Notes under the pieces: generated by a model | The model's database searches: none | Told to the model about the DNA's origin: nothing | What the model saw: only the letters and a program-made list of their open reading frames with translations | Made by a program: the position numbers and the translations under genes | Shown here: positions 12,701-25,202 of the stretch, piece after piece | How the letters are laid out: each line of letters begins with the position of its first letter | Position numbering within the stretch: the first letter of the stretch is position 1 | Assembly: GCF_036324505.1 (NCBI RefSeq) | Contig: NC_086349.1 | Span: forward strand, 27,485,759 to 27,549,758 | Length of the DNA: 64,000 bases | From: Eleginops maclovinus | Taxonomy: Eukaryota > Chordata > Actinopteri > Perciformes > Eleginopidae | Reading direction: 5' to 3'

Positions 12701-12969
12701 AGCGCTCGCTGATCGACAGCGGCTGCCCGCTCTCCATCGTCAACGACCTGATCGAGAACGCCCACGAGAGGAACTGGCCTCAGGGCCTCGCCACGCTGGA
12801 GACGCGGCAGATGAACCGCCGATACTACGAGAACTACGTCGCCAAGCGGATCCCCGGGAAGCAGGCGGTGGTGGTGATGGCGTGCGAGAACCAGCACATG
12901 GGCGAGGACATGATTCTCGAGCCTGGACTCGTCATGATCTTCGCTCACGGCGTCGAGGAGATCTTATAA
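9800..12969 (+). CDS. rnf41: RNF41 / NRDP1, RING-type E3 ubiquitin ligase (5 coding exons)
   Basis: Coding exons: 9800-9889, 10708-10979, 11485-11620, 11769-11872, 12615-12969; all introns are GT-AG and phases match. The total is 957 nt, giving 318 aa (human 317 aa). The start ATG sits in a strong context (ACCATGG) and the product begins MGYDITRF like the human protein. A C3HC3D-type RING spans about residues 18-57 (CPIC...CEHAFCNAC...CPVD). A Cys/His TRAF-type zinc-finger-like region follows at about 78-140, then a coiled coil at about 140-175, then the NRDP1 C-terminal substrate-binding domain (about 193-318, with the very conserved MNRRYYENYVAKRIPGKQAV). In mammals the protein ubiquitinates ErbB3, BRUCE, USP8-linked and cytokine-receptor substrates in the cytosol and on endosomes. 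The frame is intact; the C terminus has one extra Leu compared with human. Confidence 0.96.
10257..10335 (-). mobile_element. Retroelement 3'-tail fragment in rnf41 intron 1
   Basis: On the minus strand this begins TCAGAATCAGAATCC and runs into a TACACATACAAGGAACTTG-type segment, a common 3'-terminal motif of old teleost LINE copies (recalled, not searched). It lies between coding exons 1 and 2 of rnf41. Confidence 0.5.
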
Positions 12970-14050
12970 CTCGCAGCGAGCGGGGTGACTTCCTGATCTG
13001 ACTCTGGCTTATTGACCCTCCTGTCGTGTTCGATGCCCCCCCCACTATCTTTGGTGTTGCCGGGCAGACTTCACGTTGTGTCCTTACACTAACACAGTTC
13101 AACACAGCGTAGACTCACCCTGCTAGGGAGGAGACCCCACGGCCTCGAAGAGATCAAATGTAGAACACTATATTTATGACGGAAGAAGATCTGACCCGAA
13201 CGCGACGGGGGGGTTAACAAAGAGACTCTGCTCGGCTTCATGCCTTTGCCTTAAAGAAGGACACGTGATGAACCCGGCTGAAAGAAAGACTGATACCTGC
13301 CGACAGGTGATGTTTACAGGTTTATATTTTGATCTGATTGTCCTCATGATATAGTAATAAGCTTGAAACCCCTGTTTAATGCGCTCAGTTGTATAAATGC
13401 TTGTAAATACAAATACTATATTGAATTCTAAATGTCTCTTCCTCCTCTTGAGTTCCTGTGAGTCAGCGTGTTTCTGGACGATGACTCGGAGGTTTTCTCG
13501 CGCTCGCTTCAGTTTCCTGTGAACAACAGGACGTTGTGCTTCTGAGTTCCGATTGTCTGAACCTCCTGTGCCATTTGTTTTATTTATTGTGTTGCCTTTT
13601 ACACACACATGCTTGAAGATGTGATGTCTGGAAATCTGCCTTTCGGTGCATTTGAAGTTCATGCAGGAAGAAGAAGAAGAAGAAACGATGATCTGTGTTT
13701 TTCTGTCGCCTCAGATTGTAAATATGGTCTGTTCGTTGGGTCCAGTGGATGTTAAATTTGAAGTTTAACATTTGAGTTTTATTTGACAAATCGTAATCAT
13801 GATTCACTTTATAAACTCTGCACATCTGTTCTCATCACTACAAACATCAGAGGCTGTAAAGTATTTGTAAAATCACTCTAATGGCTCCTTATTGCTGTCA
13901 GACTCGGTTTAAAAAGCCCTCGGAGGAAACAGGAAGTTTGTTTTGTGCCCTTTTTATTTTTAATATTCCCCTCTTAATGTTTCTGTTTGTTTTGTGTCTG
14001 TTATGTACCGTGTTGTACAGACAAAGTAATAAAACATGTCAAACTTCACT
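12970..14050 (+). other. rnf41: rnf41 3' UTR
   Basis: Sequence after the rnf41 stop codon up to an AATAAA at 14028-14033. It is mostly unique, becomes AT-rich toward the end and has a small GAAGAA tract at about 13667-13685. The extent is inferred from the poly(A) signal; earlier sites were not excluded. Confidence 0.6.
14028..14033 (+). terminator. rnf41: rnf41 poly(A) signal
   Basis: AATAAA in GTAATAAAACATG, about 1.06 kb after the stop codon, in AT-rich DNA. Confidence 0.55.
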
Positions 14051-15430
14051 CATCAATTTTTCTTATTTAAACTAACAAATGCAGTTCCTTATTTTCCCAC
14101 AGCATGTCCTCAGAGATCTGAGGATTAAACACGATGCAGAAATAAGAGCGTGTTCTACTACAAATCTGGTATTTAGGAGAAATGTCAAAAATGTATATAA
14201 TTATTCTGTTTTGATAAAAAAAACACTCAATATTTTACTAAAACTAAATATGTAGTTGTGTAGCTGTTTGTGTTTACAGTCCAATCTGAATGTATATGGT
14301 CATAAATGTGTGAAGAAAAACGTTCAACTGAAAATAAATGTTCAAGAAATACATTTGTGTAAAAAACCCTCAAAAGAATGTGAGAAAAAAACGTAAAATT
14401 TTACTGTAAAAAAATCTGAAATCTGCAGGAAGAGATTACGTGGTAAATGAACAAGAACAAAAATATCATATTTAACTAAAAAAGTCAAAGTAAAAGAAAA
14501 CTTGATATTCTCGTCTGAAAAAAAGAAAAAACCTGACAATTTGACTCAAAATAACTAGATTCCCTTTACATCCAAAAGGATCTGAATTGGTCATGAATGT
14601 GTTTGGAAAAATGTCAGGAAGAAAATAAGATTTGTGTAAAAATAAAACCTAAAGAGTCTATTTAGTATTCTGTACAAAGTGAAGTGATACCTTTGGGAAA
14701 ACAAAGTAGTGAATTCAGAGCAGCTTTTCTGATGGAGCTTAATGATGGGATCAGTGGGGAGGAGAGGCATGCCCCCCCCCTGCTCCTCCTCATGTCTCCT
14801 GTTTGTGCAGATGACCCTGCGATCCCTGGGATGTGAAATCATTAACACTGAACTCTGGTGTTGTGAACACACATTAGAGTTATTATGGGATGTGATGGTG
14901 GCTGCAGGAGCTATAACTCAGAATGTGTTTCAGCATTATGTTAAAATGATAATCTCACCACAAACAACATTCATAGAAAATGAGCAACGCAAGTTTATTT
15001 ACATAGCACAAAAAAAGTTCAACTCTGATTATTTAAAACATTGAATTCAAGGTAAAACTTTATTTCTCAATATATAAAGCCATTTCCATGAGATACCAAT
15101 TCATTATTTAAGGTATTAGGGCAATTTATGGAAGTCCTTTTTATGAGAGATTAGGTCACTTTAATGGGATGCTCATTATTTTAGTAATCGTCTTTATTTT
15201 GAGATTTTAAATCCATTTGATACTCATTCATGATGTTGACGTTATTTTGAGAAAATGTGCAATTTTAGCTTTCCTTCCCCCTTGTTTTTCTGGCAGAGCT
15301 GATCCTGCATACACTGTGATAATCACATCTTGCATAATGATAATGAGCCTCTCTCTGCGGGCTGAGAGGCGGATCCTGGCCGCCAGAGGGCCTCTGTGCT
15401 CGGCCTCCTCCCTCCTCACTCACCACCGCT
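14051..15430. other. Spacer between rnf41 and dgka
   Basis: AT-rich, no gene recognised. About 14100-14660 is an A-rich degenerate repeat of GAAAAA.GTC/TTCTGA motifs. About 15040-15210 holds imperfect copies of a roughly 20-bp TTATTTTGAGATATTAAGTCA-like motif that recurs in several dgka introns. Confidence 0.5.
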
Positions 15431-15510
15431 CCTCCATTTAAAGTTAACGGACTCGGCAGAGAGCAGGGGTTCTGTCCGGCAGCAGAGGAGCTCACAGCAG
15501 GCGACAGAAG
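15430..15510 (+). promoter_or_regulatory. dgka: Candidate dgka promoter and non-coding exon 1
   Basis: A TTTAAA TATA-like box at about 15437-15442 is followed about 25-30 bp later by a GC-rich segment ending in a clean donor (ACAGAAG|GTAAAA) at 15510. The putative exon (about 15466-15510) has no ATG. The next gene downstream on this strand is dgka, whose ATG exon has its own acceptor at 27789, so a 5' UTR exon upstream is required. Assignment to dgka is inferred from order and strand. Confidence 0.45.
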
Positions 15511-15799
15511 GTAAAAACACTAACATTAAAGGACTGAAATGTGGGTAAAGTTTCTGCGGATTGATCCCCGCTGCACAGCGAGGCTGGCGGATGAATTCCT
15601 CGGGTTGTTTTTCAGCTCTAGAGTCAAATCAGAGAGGCAGCATGAGGCTCAGAGCCGTGCATGGGATCCAGATCTGCACAGTGTTTCACAGCTTTTCACA
15701 TTTTAATGTTGGTGCTCTTCTCTCTTTAAACTCACTTCCCTGTGCAGTGTGGGGAAACCCTCTGTGGATATTTACAGAACCAGCTGTCAGACTGCTGAG

Positions 15800-16390
15800 C
15801 GGAGCGGTCATGGTGTGAGCACACTTTGCTTTTTACTCCCATTTCATGTGTTTATGGTGCATGTTGGGCAGGATCTCGCTTGAGTTTGCTGCAGGATGTG
15901 GAGCTCAGTTCAGTGGGTAAATCCTGCACAGTGTGGTGCTGCTGCTGGAGCTCATTGCTTATCTAAAGCATTCAAAAATGACTTTAGGATTAACCGGTTA
16001 TTAAAAAAGGTCTTTGCAGCTGTGGAGTTTATTTCTTTAGTCTGATTATTTCCTTCATCTATAAAATGTCAGAAAATATTGAATAAAGTTCAAGTTTTAT
16101 CTTAAATGTCTTGTTCTGTCAGTCCAAACCCCACATTATGAACTTTATTTAGATGTAAGACAGAGAAAAGCAGCCAACATCCAGCATGTAGAGACATTTA
16201 TGCTTTAAATGACTATAGAAAGCTGGAGCCTTCAGGGTGTGAGAACACTTTGGTTTTCCCCATTAAGTGTGTTTATGGTGCACGTTGGACAGGATCTTAT
16301 CTGGGGCTTTTTATCCCAGCTGCACACACAGTTTGTGGGTAAATCCTGCACGCGGTGCTGCTGGAGCTCATTGTTTACCCAGAGCTCCTC
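15800..16390. repeat. Diverged local tandem duplication downstream of the candidate dgka promoter
   Basis: About 15812-15960 and 16235-16375 align over their length. Shared blocks are GTGTTTATGGTGCA.GTTGG, then GGGTAAATCCTGCAC, then GCTGCTGGAGCTCATTG, in the same order and orientation about 400 bp apart, with small gaps. An old 200-bp dispersed repeat sits between them at about 16010-16210. Confidence 0.7.
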
Positions 16391-16822
16391 TTACACTTCA
16401 TTTCACTGCAAATGCATGAATGTGGCCCTCATGCAAAAATAACTGGTCGGACTAACGCTGCAGGAAAGTCTCTCTTTTGTGGTTAACTTTTAGTTTGATG
16501 TTTATTTACAGTTTCTGATCTGCAGGTTTTTTTAAAAGCTGGTGGTTTTGATCTGTTTTCTCGCCTGCATGGAGGGTTTTGAGGCTCAGATAATCAATGG
16601 TGCATTGGGTCAGGCTGCACTGTTAATGTTTACAGGAGGATAATGTTATCAGGGCTTTTACTTTATAGTGCTTTCTGTTTCTGCGTGGCGTGATCACAGA
16701 AATGGCATGTACACCTTTGAGTGTTTACTTCTCCAAACACATGCAGTAGTCGTTATTCCATTAAATCAGCACTTCCTTCATTATCATTCATTTAGGCCCT
16801 GCAGTCCTTTTCAACTATTCAG

Positions 16823-16960
16823 GTTTCAAGGTTTCAAGGTTTCAAGGTTTTATTTGTCATATGCACAGCAGATACAACGTATATGTTGGCAATGAAAATC
16901 TTATGTCCCAGGCTCCTCCAACAACTCAACATACATGGTGCAAATAAGATAAATAAAATA
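16823..16960 (+). mobile_element. Retroelement 3'-tail fragment
   Basis: Four TTTCAAGG repeats lead into a TTTTATTTGTCATATGCACAGCA-type sequence, typical of old teleost LINE 3' ends (recalled). A related, more diverged fragment lies at about 21068-21110. Confidence 0.5.
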
Positions 16961-17199
16961 GTGCAAAAAGAGAGAAGAATATTTACAATAACAACAATTC
17001 AGGAACATTTCTCATGTTTCAGCTCATTGTTTGTGTTTGGAACTGTATTTATTGACAGACACAAAGACACTGTGTCTTTCATGGACAATAATAGGACATA
17101 GATCTTCATTTGGATAAACCCGATCATTCAAATACCATCCTTCCCTTCACATGAATGGGTTGACCAAACAATACCTGTGTTATTAACTTAACAATATAA

Positions 17200-17790
17200 C
17201 AATCTAAATAAAGCATAATATATATATTTTAAAACAATAAGAGAAAAGCTAAAAATAAATAAAAACTTTAAAAAAGAATAAATAAAATAAATAAAATAAA
17301 TAAATAAAAACTTTAAAAAAGAATAAATAAAATAAATAAATAAAAACTTTAAAAAAGAATAAAATAAATAAAATAAATAAATAAATAAAATAAAATAAAA
17401 TAAAATAAAATAAATAAATAAAAACTTTAAAAAAGAATAAATAAATTAAATAAATAAATAAATAAATTAAATAAATAAAATAAAATAAATAAATAAAAAC
17501 TTTAAAAAAGAATAAAATAAATTAAATAAATAAATAAATAAAATAAAATAAAATAAAATAAAATAAAATAAATAAATAAAAACTTTAAAAAAGAATAGAA
17601 TAAATAAATAAATTAATAAATTAAATAAATTAATTAATTAATTAATTAAATAAATAAATAAATAAATAAAGTAAATAAAATAATTAAATAAATAAATAAA
17701 TAAAGTAAATAAAATAAATAAATAAAATAAATAAAGTAAATTAAATAAATAAAGTAAATTAAAAAAATAAATAATAAAATAAATACATTA
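17200..17790. repeat. TAAA-rich tetranucleotide array with a higher-order unit
   Basis: Nearly pure A/T. Runs of (AATA)n are punctuated at least six times by the same block, AAAAACTTTAAAAAAGAATA (near 17260, 17306, 17343, 17423, 17496 and 17578), so the tract grew partly by duplication of larger units. Confidence 0.9.
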
Positions 17791-18535
17791 AATAGAGATG
17801 TGCGACTAGAGCTCTTGGATCCCTTGTATTAATGGTGACCATTTTTGATGAAACCCATCTGTTTCCAGCCGTAACATCGCTGTGATTTTCCATGTCTCTC
17901 CATTGCATTATGCTGGGGGGGCTGAGGCTTCAAACAGGAAGCTGTTGTCATTTTTTGTTGCTATTAAAAGCAAAATTATTTTACGATGAAAATCTAATCT
18001 TTGCCAGAAACATCAGTTTGTGGTATAACCAGTATATAAAGAGCTGGATCCAGATTGCAGGTGATACAGAGCATAGGTTTCTATCTCCTTTGGATCGTCC
18101 TTCCAGAGGTCTTTGGGCAGTCCCACAATATATGAGGGAAGCCTCCGAACCACAGCCCCTCCGGCACAAGCCAGAATATATTGATTTATGTTCAAGTGAT
18201 TAGGGCCACATGTGGAGAGAAAAAGTGACATTTGACGAAAAGTATTTTTTTTGGTTCTGAGAAAATATTCTGAGATTTTCAGATAAAAAATGTTTTCCAG
18301 AAAAAAGTCAGAAAAAGTTCAATTTTGGAGATTTCTGATTTTTTCTCTCAGAGCTCAATTTGTTGAATATTAATTAATATATACAAATAAATAGAAAATG
18401 CTGTTACTTCACATCTCAGGTAACATATTCCAGTCCTGTCTGCAGAATCTGAGCTTCTGAGACGATGGCAGAGTCCGGTGTGATTGCTTTTCTGATCGAA
18501 CGCTTGAAAAATGTGACATTCAATTTCATCTTCAG

Positions 18536-18711
<176 letters not shown>

Positions 18712-18984
18712 AGACTCGGCTGCTGTTTCCGTCACAGGTCTGAGCAGGCCTCAGGTTTTCTCTCCTCCTCCACACAGATGATATAATTCAGGTCTGAATG
18801 AGGCAGCGAGCCTCGCCCACATTTTCCAAGAGACGGTGATTCATGCCGTGGTGAAGTCTCCTCTTGTTTTTCTCAGTGTGTTTCAGTCAGATTTACACTC
18901 TGTGTTTGTTTGAGTCCTGCAGAGTTTGCATGCTTCTTCAGATATTAGCATACAGAGGAGAAGGGGAAGCCCCGTTTACTGGTT

Positions 18985-19520
18985 GAATATTTCCATTACC
19001 TCTAAACTGTCAGACAATATTGAAAAGGTCGGTTTCAGTTTCTAAAAAAGTTTATGTGTTTCAATGTCCGAAGATATTCACTTTATTAAGATATAAAGCA
19101 GCAAATCCACATATTTGAAAGGCCAAAAACTGCATTTTGCATACAATAGTTGGAGATTATTTCCCTGTCAATCCACTAATGATTGCAGCTCTAGATTTGA
19201 AGGCAACATACACACGTTTTAGTTAAACACACACATTCAAACTATCTTAAATGAAGTCATTTCTGCAGAGTTTGTGCAGCCTGCTTTAAAGACTTTAAGA
19301 GGCCTGGAAATTGTGAGAAATAAGTTCCTCAAGATGTTCAGTTTACTGTCATACAGAAGGAAAGTGACCGGAAAATATTCTCAATTAAGAAGCTGGAGTC
19401 AAAATATTGTCTTATTGTCATAAAAACTCACTTAATTATCAAAATGATGTTCATTATTACAGGATTTTGAGGAATATGAGACATGGTAATGAATCGCAGA
19501 TGAAAAGATAATGAAAATGA
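18985..19520. repeat. Old dispersed repeat copies (family also near 16010, 47525, 48825, 56860)
   Basis: These segments share the order: AAA.TGTCAGA.AATATTGAA, then CCAAA.AT.TTCA.TTTA, AAAGCAGCAAATCC, TAGAGAC or TTTGGC, and often end TTGCAGCTCTAG. I recognise this as a widespread teleost repeat ending in the CAGCTCTA/ATTAATCG motif, but the class was not verified. Better-preserved copies are 18985-19200, 19310-19450, 16010-16210, 47525-47730, 48825-49240 and 56860-57005. Confidence 0.5.
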
Positions 19521-20304
19521 TCAGGAGTTGCTGCCCTTAATCAATTAGTAGAACCTTTTCAAGATTGCTTATCCAGCACCATGCACAACACCGTTATACA
19601 ATCAGCTTTATTTCAGGCTGTTTTCAGCAGATTGGCGTCACGTTTCCCTGCACAACGCTCAGTGCTATGAGCTGAAGTGAGGATGTTAGACTCAGAGGGG
19701 GAAGTGGTGGTTTGTGCAGCTCGACATGCAGAAACGTCTCCAAAACTTCAGAGAAATGATTTTCCCGCTGCTGAAACGTCTGTCTCTGCACGGTGACCTC
19801 CTCTGCAAACACACCATTTATAGTAAGGGAGTTTTCCCATGGTCCTGCAGGGAGTCACAGCCCAGTGCCGAATGCTTTCAGAGGACCAGAGGCGGGGCCA
19901 GAGGAGGTCAAAGCGGGGGAGGAGGTGCAGGGAAACACGGCTGCCCCCACCTCTCCTCCCACCAGCTGATGGAGGGAAACTCTTTCCATAACAACACAAG
20001 CATGTCCGTCCTCCGTCTGCAGAGCTGATGTGGTTTCAGGAGGAACACGCGGTGTCTTCAAACAAACTCTGACGCATGTTTTCCAACCACAGAGGGACGC
20101 AAAACAGCCGATTTCTTAGAAACAAAGGCGTCACCTGATGACAAAAGTTCACGATACTATCTCTATAATCAAAAACACATGCTGAACACTCTGAATGTTT
20201 CTATAGGTATTAAAAAGGGAAAGATCCTGCTGATGTCCATGTAGTTTTAGTGTCTCAACTGGGACATGTCTCAATGCTTTAAGGTTCAAAACGTTTTTGC
20301 ACGT

Positions 20305-20565
20305 TCCTTTTCCTTATTATTTATTATGTTTATTTAAACATTTGATTTATTTATTATGTTTATTTAAACATTTTATTTTATTTATTATGTTTATTTAAAC
20401 ATTTTATTTATTATGTTTATTTAAACATTTTATTTTATTTATTATGTTTATTTAAACATTTTATTTTATTTATTATGTTTATTTAAACATTTTATTTATT
20501 ATGTTTATTTAAACATTTTATTTATTATGTTTATTTAAACATTTTATTTTATTTATTTGAACTTT
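20305..20565. repeat. AT-rich tandem array, TTTATTATGTTTATTTAAACA unit
   Basis: Eight to nine near-identical copies of TTATTATGTTTATTTAAACATTT, with unit length switching between about 26 and 31 bp through an optional TTTTA block. Confidence 0.92.
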
Positions 20566-21929
20566 CTAGTTTTAAAAATCACAAGGCCCCCCCTGCATAA
20601 GAAATAAGTCTGATAACTCCTGTACTTTATAAACCAGACTTTTCTCTTCTCTACGATGAACGATGATTTCCGTGACTGGAGGCGTGGGCGGTGTGACAGC
20701 TTGCACAAACATTAGCCTGCAAGGAGAAAGGTCATCCCTGAGTACCTTGAAATGAGGAGAGTGCTTTATGGCTGGAGACAGTTTTACGTCATAATGAAAC
20801 GAGCAAAATGTCAACCAAAGGGTTGTTTCACTGTGATGTGTTTATAAAGGGAGTTTCTCTTTGGTATCTCAGAAGTGAATGTGAGTGTCAGACTCTGAAC
20901 TGATGTTTGTTTGGAGTTTATGGGGGGGCGTAGATGGTGCTTTCACAAGCTGTTGCTACGTGAAGAACCACTTTCTTATTTAACGGGATGGTTTGGATGT
21001 TTGGAAGTGGATTAAACCACTGCAGCAGAGGCAGTTTGTGGAAACAACAGGAGAACCAGCCAGACTTAATTGTCAGATGCACAGCAGCTACAGCATCGTT
21101 GTGTCCAATGAGAGTCCGAGGCTTTTCAAATGTGCAATATAACTTAAAGTATCTGCTATATTTATGGTTCTTTAACCATATCTACCTGGCTGTCAGACAG
21201 ACCATTATCTAGGCTCTCTTCATAGCCACCAGACTCCATTGTCAGAAACTGTGATTTTATCCTGCATAACACAAGGGTTGCTAATCTACCATTGCGTTAC
21301 TTAGTTTGTGTTACAGTGTGACCCATGTGAGTTCAAACTAACCTTTGAAACCACAAAAACTCACGATAACAGAAACTCACTGACAGAACGAGTCAGAGGT
21401 AGACCAGCAGCTACAGGTGGAAGTATTCTAAATGCAGCGTCCATTTGAAATGATGGTTTTTTAGATGGCCTTGTTGTATCCGGTTTATTTAACTTTTTAA
21501 TGTGAGGGCTGGATTTCATCTTTAGCCTCAAATAATCTTTAAATAGTTCATTTCTGTTGTGAACTCAAAATATATCAGTGTGCCATTTATGTAATATTTA
21601 ATTGGTTAGTAAACGTCTTCATTCACTGCTTAGTCGGCTGGTGAATTAGACTTTTCGGGATGTTTGCTATCACTCAACTAGTTGCCTTGACAAAAGTGTC
21701 CGCTAAACGAAGTGTAATGTACCCCAGCGATAATTAGCTAGCTAGTTTACAAGTTTGCTAGTAATTTCCGGAATCACTATAGCATGGTGTAAATGATTGA
21801 AGTAGCGAGGTGCTTTGATATAGTATAATTTACTATATTCAGTGTTCCCTGTTATTTTTTATTCCACACAAAGGATGCACGGACAAATATCTTAAAGCTG
21901 AGTTGAAATCAGCCAGAGGAGAGCTAGTT

Positions 21930-22550
21930 ATTGTTAGCTGGTAACTGTTAGCCTTTTACTGTTAGCTGTTAGTCTTTTACTGTTAGCTTTTTACTGTTAG
22001 CCTTTTACTGTTAACTGTGACCTGTTAGTCTTTTACTGTTAGCCTTTTACTGTTAGCTGTTAGCTTTTTACTGTTAGCCTTTTACTGTTAGCCTTTTACT
22101 GTTAGCTGTGACCTGTTGTTAGCTGTGACCTGTTGTTAGCTGTGACCTGTTGTTAGCTGTTAGTCTTTTACTGTTAGCCTTTTACTGTTAGCTGTGACCT
22201 GTTGTTAGCTGTTAACTTTTTTTAAAGTTATTTTTTGGGGGCTTTTTGCCTTCAATCTGATAGGTCAGTGGAGAGCGACAGGAAAGTGGGAGAGAGAGTC
22301 GGGGTGGGATCCGGAAAGGCCCACGGGTCGGGAATCGAACCCGGGTCACCGGCGTGCGGTGCAGGTGCCCCAGCCAGTTGCGCCACGGCCGGGCTTTTTA
22401 CTGTTAAGCTGTGAGCTGTTGTTAGCTGTTAAAGTTCAGTTAACTGTTAACTTTTAATAGTTAGGTGTTAGCCTTTTACTGTTAACGGGTTACTGTTAGC
22501 CTTTTACGGTTAACTGTAACCTGTTGTTAACTGTTAACCTTAAACCGATG
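21930..22550. repeat. Degenerate GTTAGCCTTTTACT tandem array
   Basis: Many copies of GTTAGC(C/T)TTTTACT and GTTAGCTGTGACCTGTT in variable order. The array is interrupted by a SINE at 22217-22394 and resumes afterwards, so the array is older than the insertion. Confidence 0.85.
22217..22394 (-). mobile_element. tRNA-derived SINE
   Basis: Read on the minus strand, the element starts GCCCGGCCGTGGCGCAACTGG, which contains a good polymerase III A box (TGGCGCAACTGG). About 40 nt later comes a B box (GGTTCGATTCC, near 22330-22341), and the element ends in an A-rich tail. This matches a tRNA-headed SINE. It is inserted in the GTTAGC array; T-rich flanks prevent a clear target-site duplication call. 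Confidence 0.85.
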
Positions 22551-23984
22551 ATGGAGCACATATTCATTGATTTAACTGTGTTAATGCCGCCTCTGTCCAC
22601 ATTAGCTCCCTGCTGTTTCTACAGACTGCAGCTACTGTAAGTAATCCACTGTAGAAGTACCTCATACAACCCCACTTCCAAACATCCCAACCCTCCCTTT
22701 GATTTATCCTCTCTGCCACTGGAGCTGCTGTTCTGCACCATTTATCCTGCACTGATTATGTGGAGGGACATTTTGCACAAACAGAATTACCCCTCAGCTG
22801 TCTGTCAGCAAGACGAATCACCCTGGCTCCTGTTAGCTTGACACTTAAATCTCTCTAATGCAAATACAACAGAGTAAATGTTCTGTACCGGAACATAAAC
22901 AGCTCCCTCATAAACCCGGCACCAAGAGCCAGATCTCATGCTCCATATTAAGTCTTAACATGCTTTAGACATTCCTCAAACAACCTGAAATATTCATACT
23001 TGTGCCAGGAAAGCTCATTAAGACGCAGTTTTTCTAATCTCCCCCCCGAGTTTATATTACGTCTGTAAGTGCAGAGGGGAAGCCTCTTCCTGTTCTGATT
23101 CCCTCTCTGAAGCGAGCATGCAAATCATTATCTAATCAGGAAGTGAGGAATAAGATTACTCCGATATATTGTTGACAATAATGATGATATTCAGGGAGAG
23201 AAAATAGACATGATGATGCTGCTAATGACGTAACACACATTTCATAAACAGAAGGTACAATCAGACAGAATGCAGAGACGTGAGTAAAGCGATCTGAAGC
23301 TTGAGAGATAGACACTGTACAGAAAGTATTTGATCCTATACTGGACGTCTTGTATTGTAGAGACTTCATGTATTATACAGAAACAATACTCAGTAAAAAA
23401 CACCAAATTGCCCTTAAACTTATCCAGCCCTTAGTAATAAATGCTCATACACTTTATCCCCATTCATAATATCTCTCATGAAAAAGGTCATATGTGCTCT
23501 GTGTACCTACACCAATATACAAACTGCTAATTGTGACCGGTTCAAGTCTATTATTGCTTTGCATTACCCAACCCCTCGTAACCCTTATCTAAAACGAGTT
23601 GTCTGTATTTTTACTCTATTTATATGTCTGTTTGATGAGCCAGGAGAGTATTTTCAGACCAAAGAGTTTCAGCAGCAGCCTGTTTTGTATTGAGAGTCAT
23701 TAAGGCAGAACAGCTAAGCAACACCGGCAACTTTTTAAAGGAATTCAGTTCAGACCGAGTCGTCCTTTCACAGTCTGGAATATGCGACACAAATCACCTG
23801 GTTTCATTTCTTCTCTCTCTGTTCCGTTTTAAGTGCTCAGATTTTCTGTGCTGTCAAAGATACCTGCGGTTTAACGTGTGATCACACCTGCAGGGAACAG
23901 TGAGAAACCGTTTACAGTGAGGTCTCATCATCAGGCCAGACAGAAAACCCCCAACTGTCCTTCAACTACTGACTGTAGTCAGTC

Positions 23985-24950
23985 ACTCTTTAAAGTAGAC
24001 CCTGCATACTGATATACACCTGAACATCTCTTTAAAGTAGAGACACTACATACTGATATACACCTGAACATCAGCAGGAGAGGACTCTTTAAAGTAGAGA
24101 CTCTACATACTGATATACACCTGAACATCAGCAGGAGAGGACTCTTTAAAGTAGAGACTCTACATACTGATATACACCTGATCATCAGCAGGAGAGGACT
24201 CTTTAAAGTAGAGACTCTACATACTGATATACACCTGAACATCAGCAGGAGAGGACTCTTTAAAGTAGAGACTCTACATACTGATATACACCTGAACATC
24301 AGCAGGAGAGGACTCTTTAAAGTAGAGACACTACATACTGATATACACCTGAACATCAGCAGGAGAGGACTCTTTAAAGTAGAGACTCTACATACTGATA
24401 TACACCTGAACATCAGCAGGAGAGGACTCTTTAAAGTAGAGACACTACATACTGATATACACCTGAACATCAGCAGGAGAGGACTCTTTAAAGTAGAGAC
24501 TCTACATACTGATATACACCTGAACATCAGCAGGAGAGGACTCTTTAAAGTAGAGACACTACATACTGATATACACCTGAACATCAGCAGGAGAGGACTC
24601 TTTAAAGTAGAGACTCTACATACTGATATACACCTGAACATCAGCAGGAGAGGACTCTTTAAAGTAGAGACTCTACATACTGATATACACCTGAACATCA
24701 GCAGGAGAGGACTCTTTAAAGTAGAGACTCTACATACTGATATACACCTGAACATCAGCAGGAGAGGACTCTTTAAAGTAGAGACTCTACATACTGATAT
24801 ACACCTGAACATCAGCAGGAGAGGACTCTTTAAAGTAGAGACTCTACATACTGACATACACCTGAACATCAGCAGGAGAGGACTCTTTAAAGTAGAGACT
24901 CTACATACTGATATACACCTGAACATCAGCAGGAGAGGACTCTTTAAATA
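23985..24950. repeat. 57-bp minisatellite array 1 (about 17 copies)
   Basis: The unit runs CTCTTTAAAGTAGAGAC, then T/A, CTACATACTGATATACACC, TGAACATCAGCAGGAGAGGA. Units are nearly identical; the main variation is GAGACT versus GAGACA, which alternates in the middle of the array. Because 57 is a multiple of three and the unit lacks stops in some frames, artefactual long reading frames cross it. The same unit occurs inverted at 26868-27566. Confidence 0.97.
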
Positions 24951-25032
24951 CTGACAGCTTGTATTTGACTGCTTATTAACTCAGAACCTTTTCTGTAAGA
25001 AAGTGTATTTTAACTTCTAAGAACAACAAGCA

Positions 25033-25202
<170 letters not shown>

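Noticed and set aside
12550..12948. 132-codon minus-strand frame and a second + frame
   Set aside because: Shadows of the last rnf41 exon.
13174..13662. 162-codon minus-strand frame in the rnf41 3' UTR
   Set aside because: Low-complexity composition, no recognisable motif, and overlap with a transcribed 3' UTR on the other strand.
22324..22394. Possible functional tRNA gene on the minus strand
   Set aside because: A and B boxes are present but the sequence cannot fold into a full cloverleaf with matching acceptor arms and continues into a SINE body.
23979..24926. 315-codon minus-strand frame with a 19-aa repeat
   Set aside because: It is the 57-bp minisatellite read in a stop-free frame; the inverted array is open on both strands, so this is not evidence of coding.
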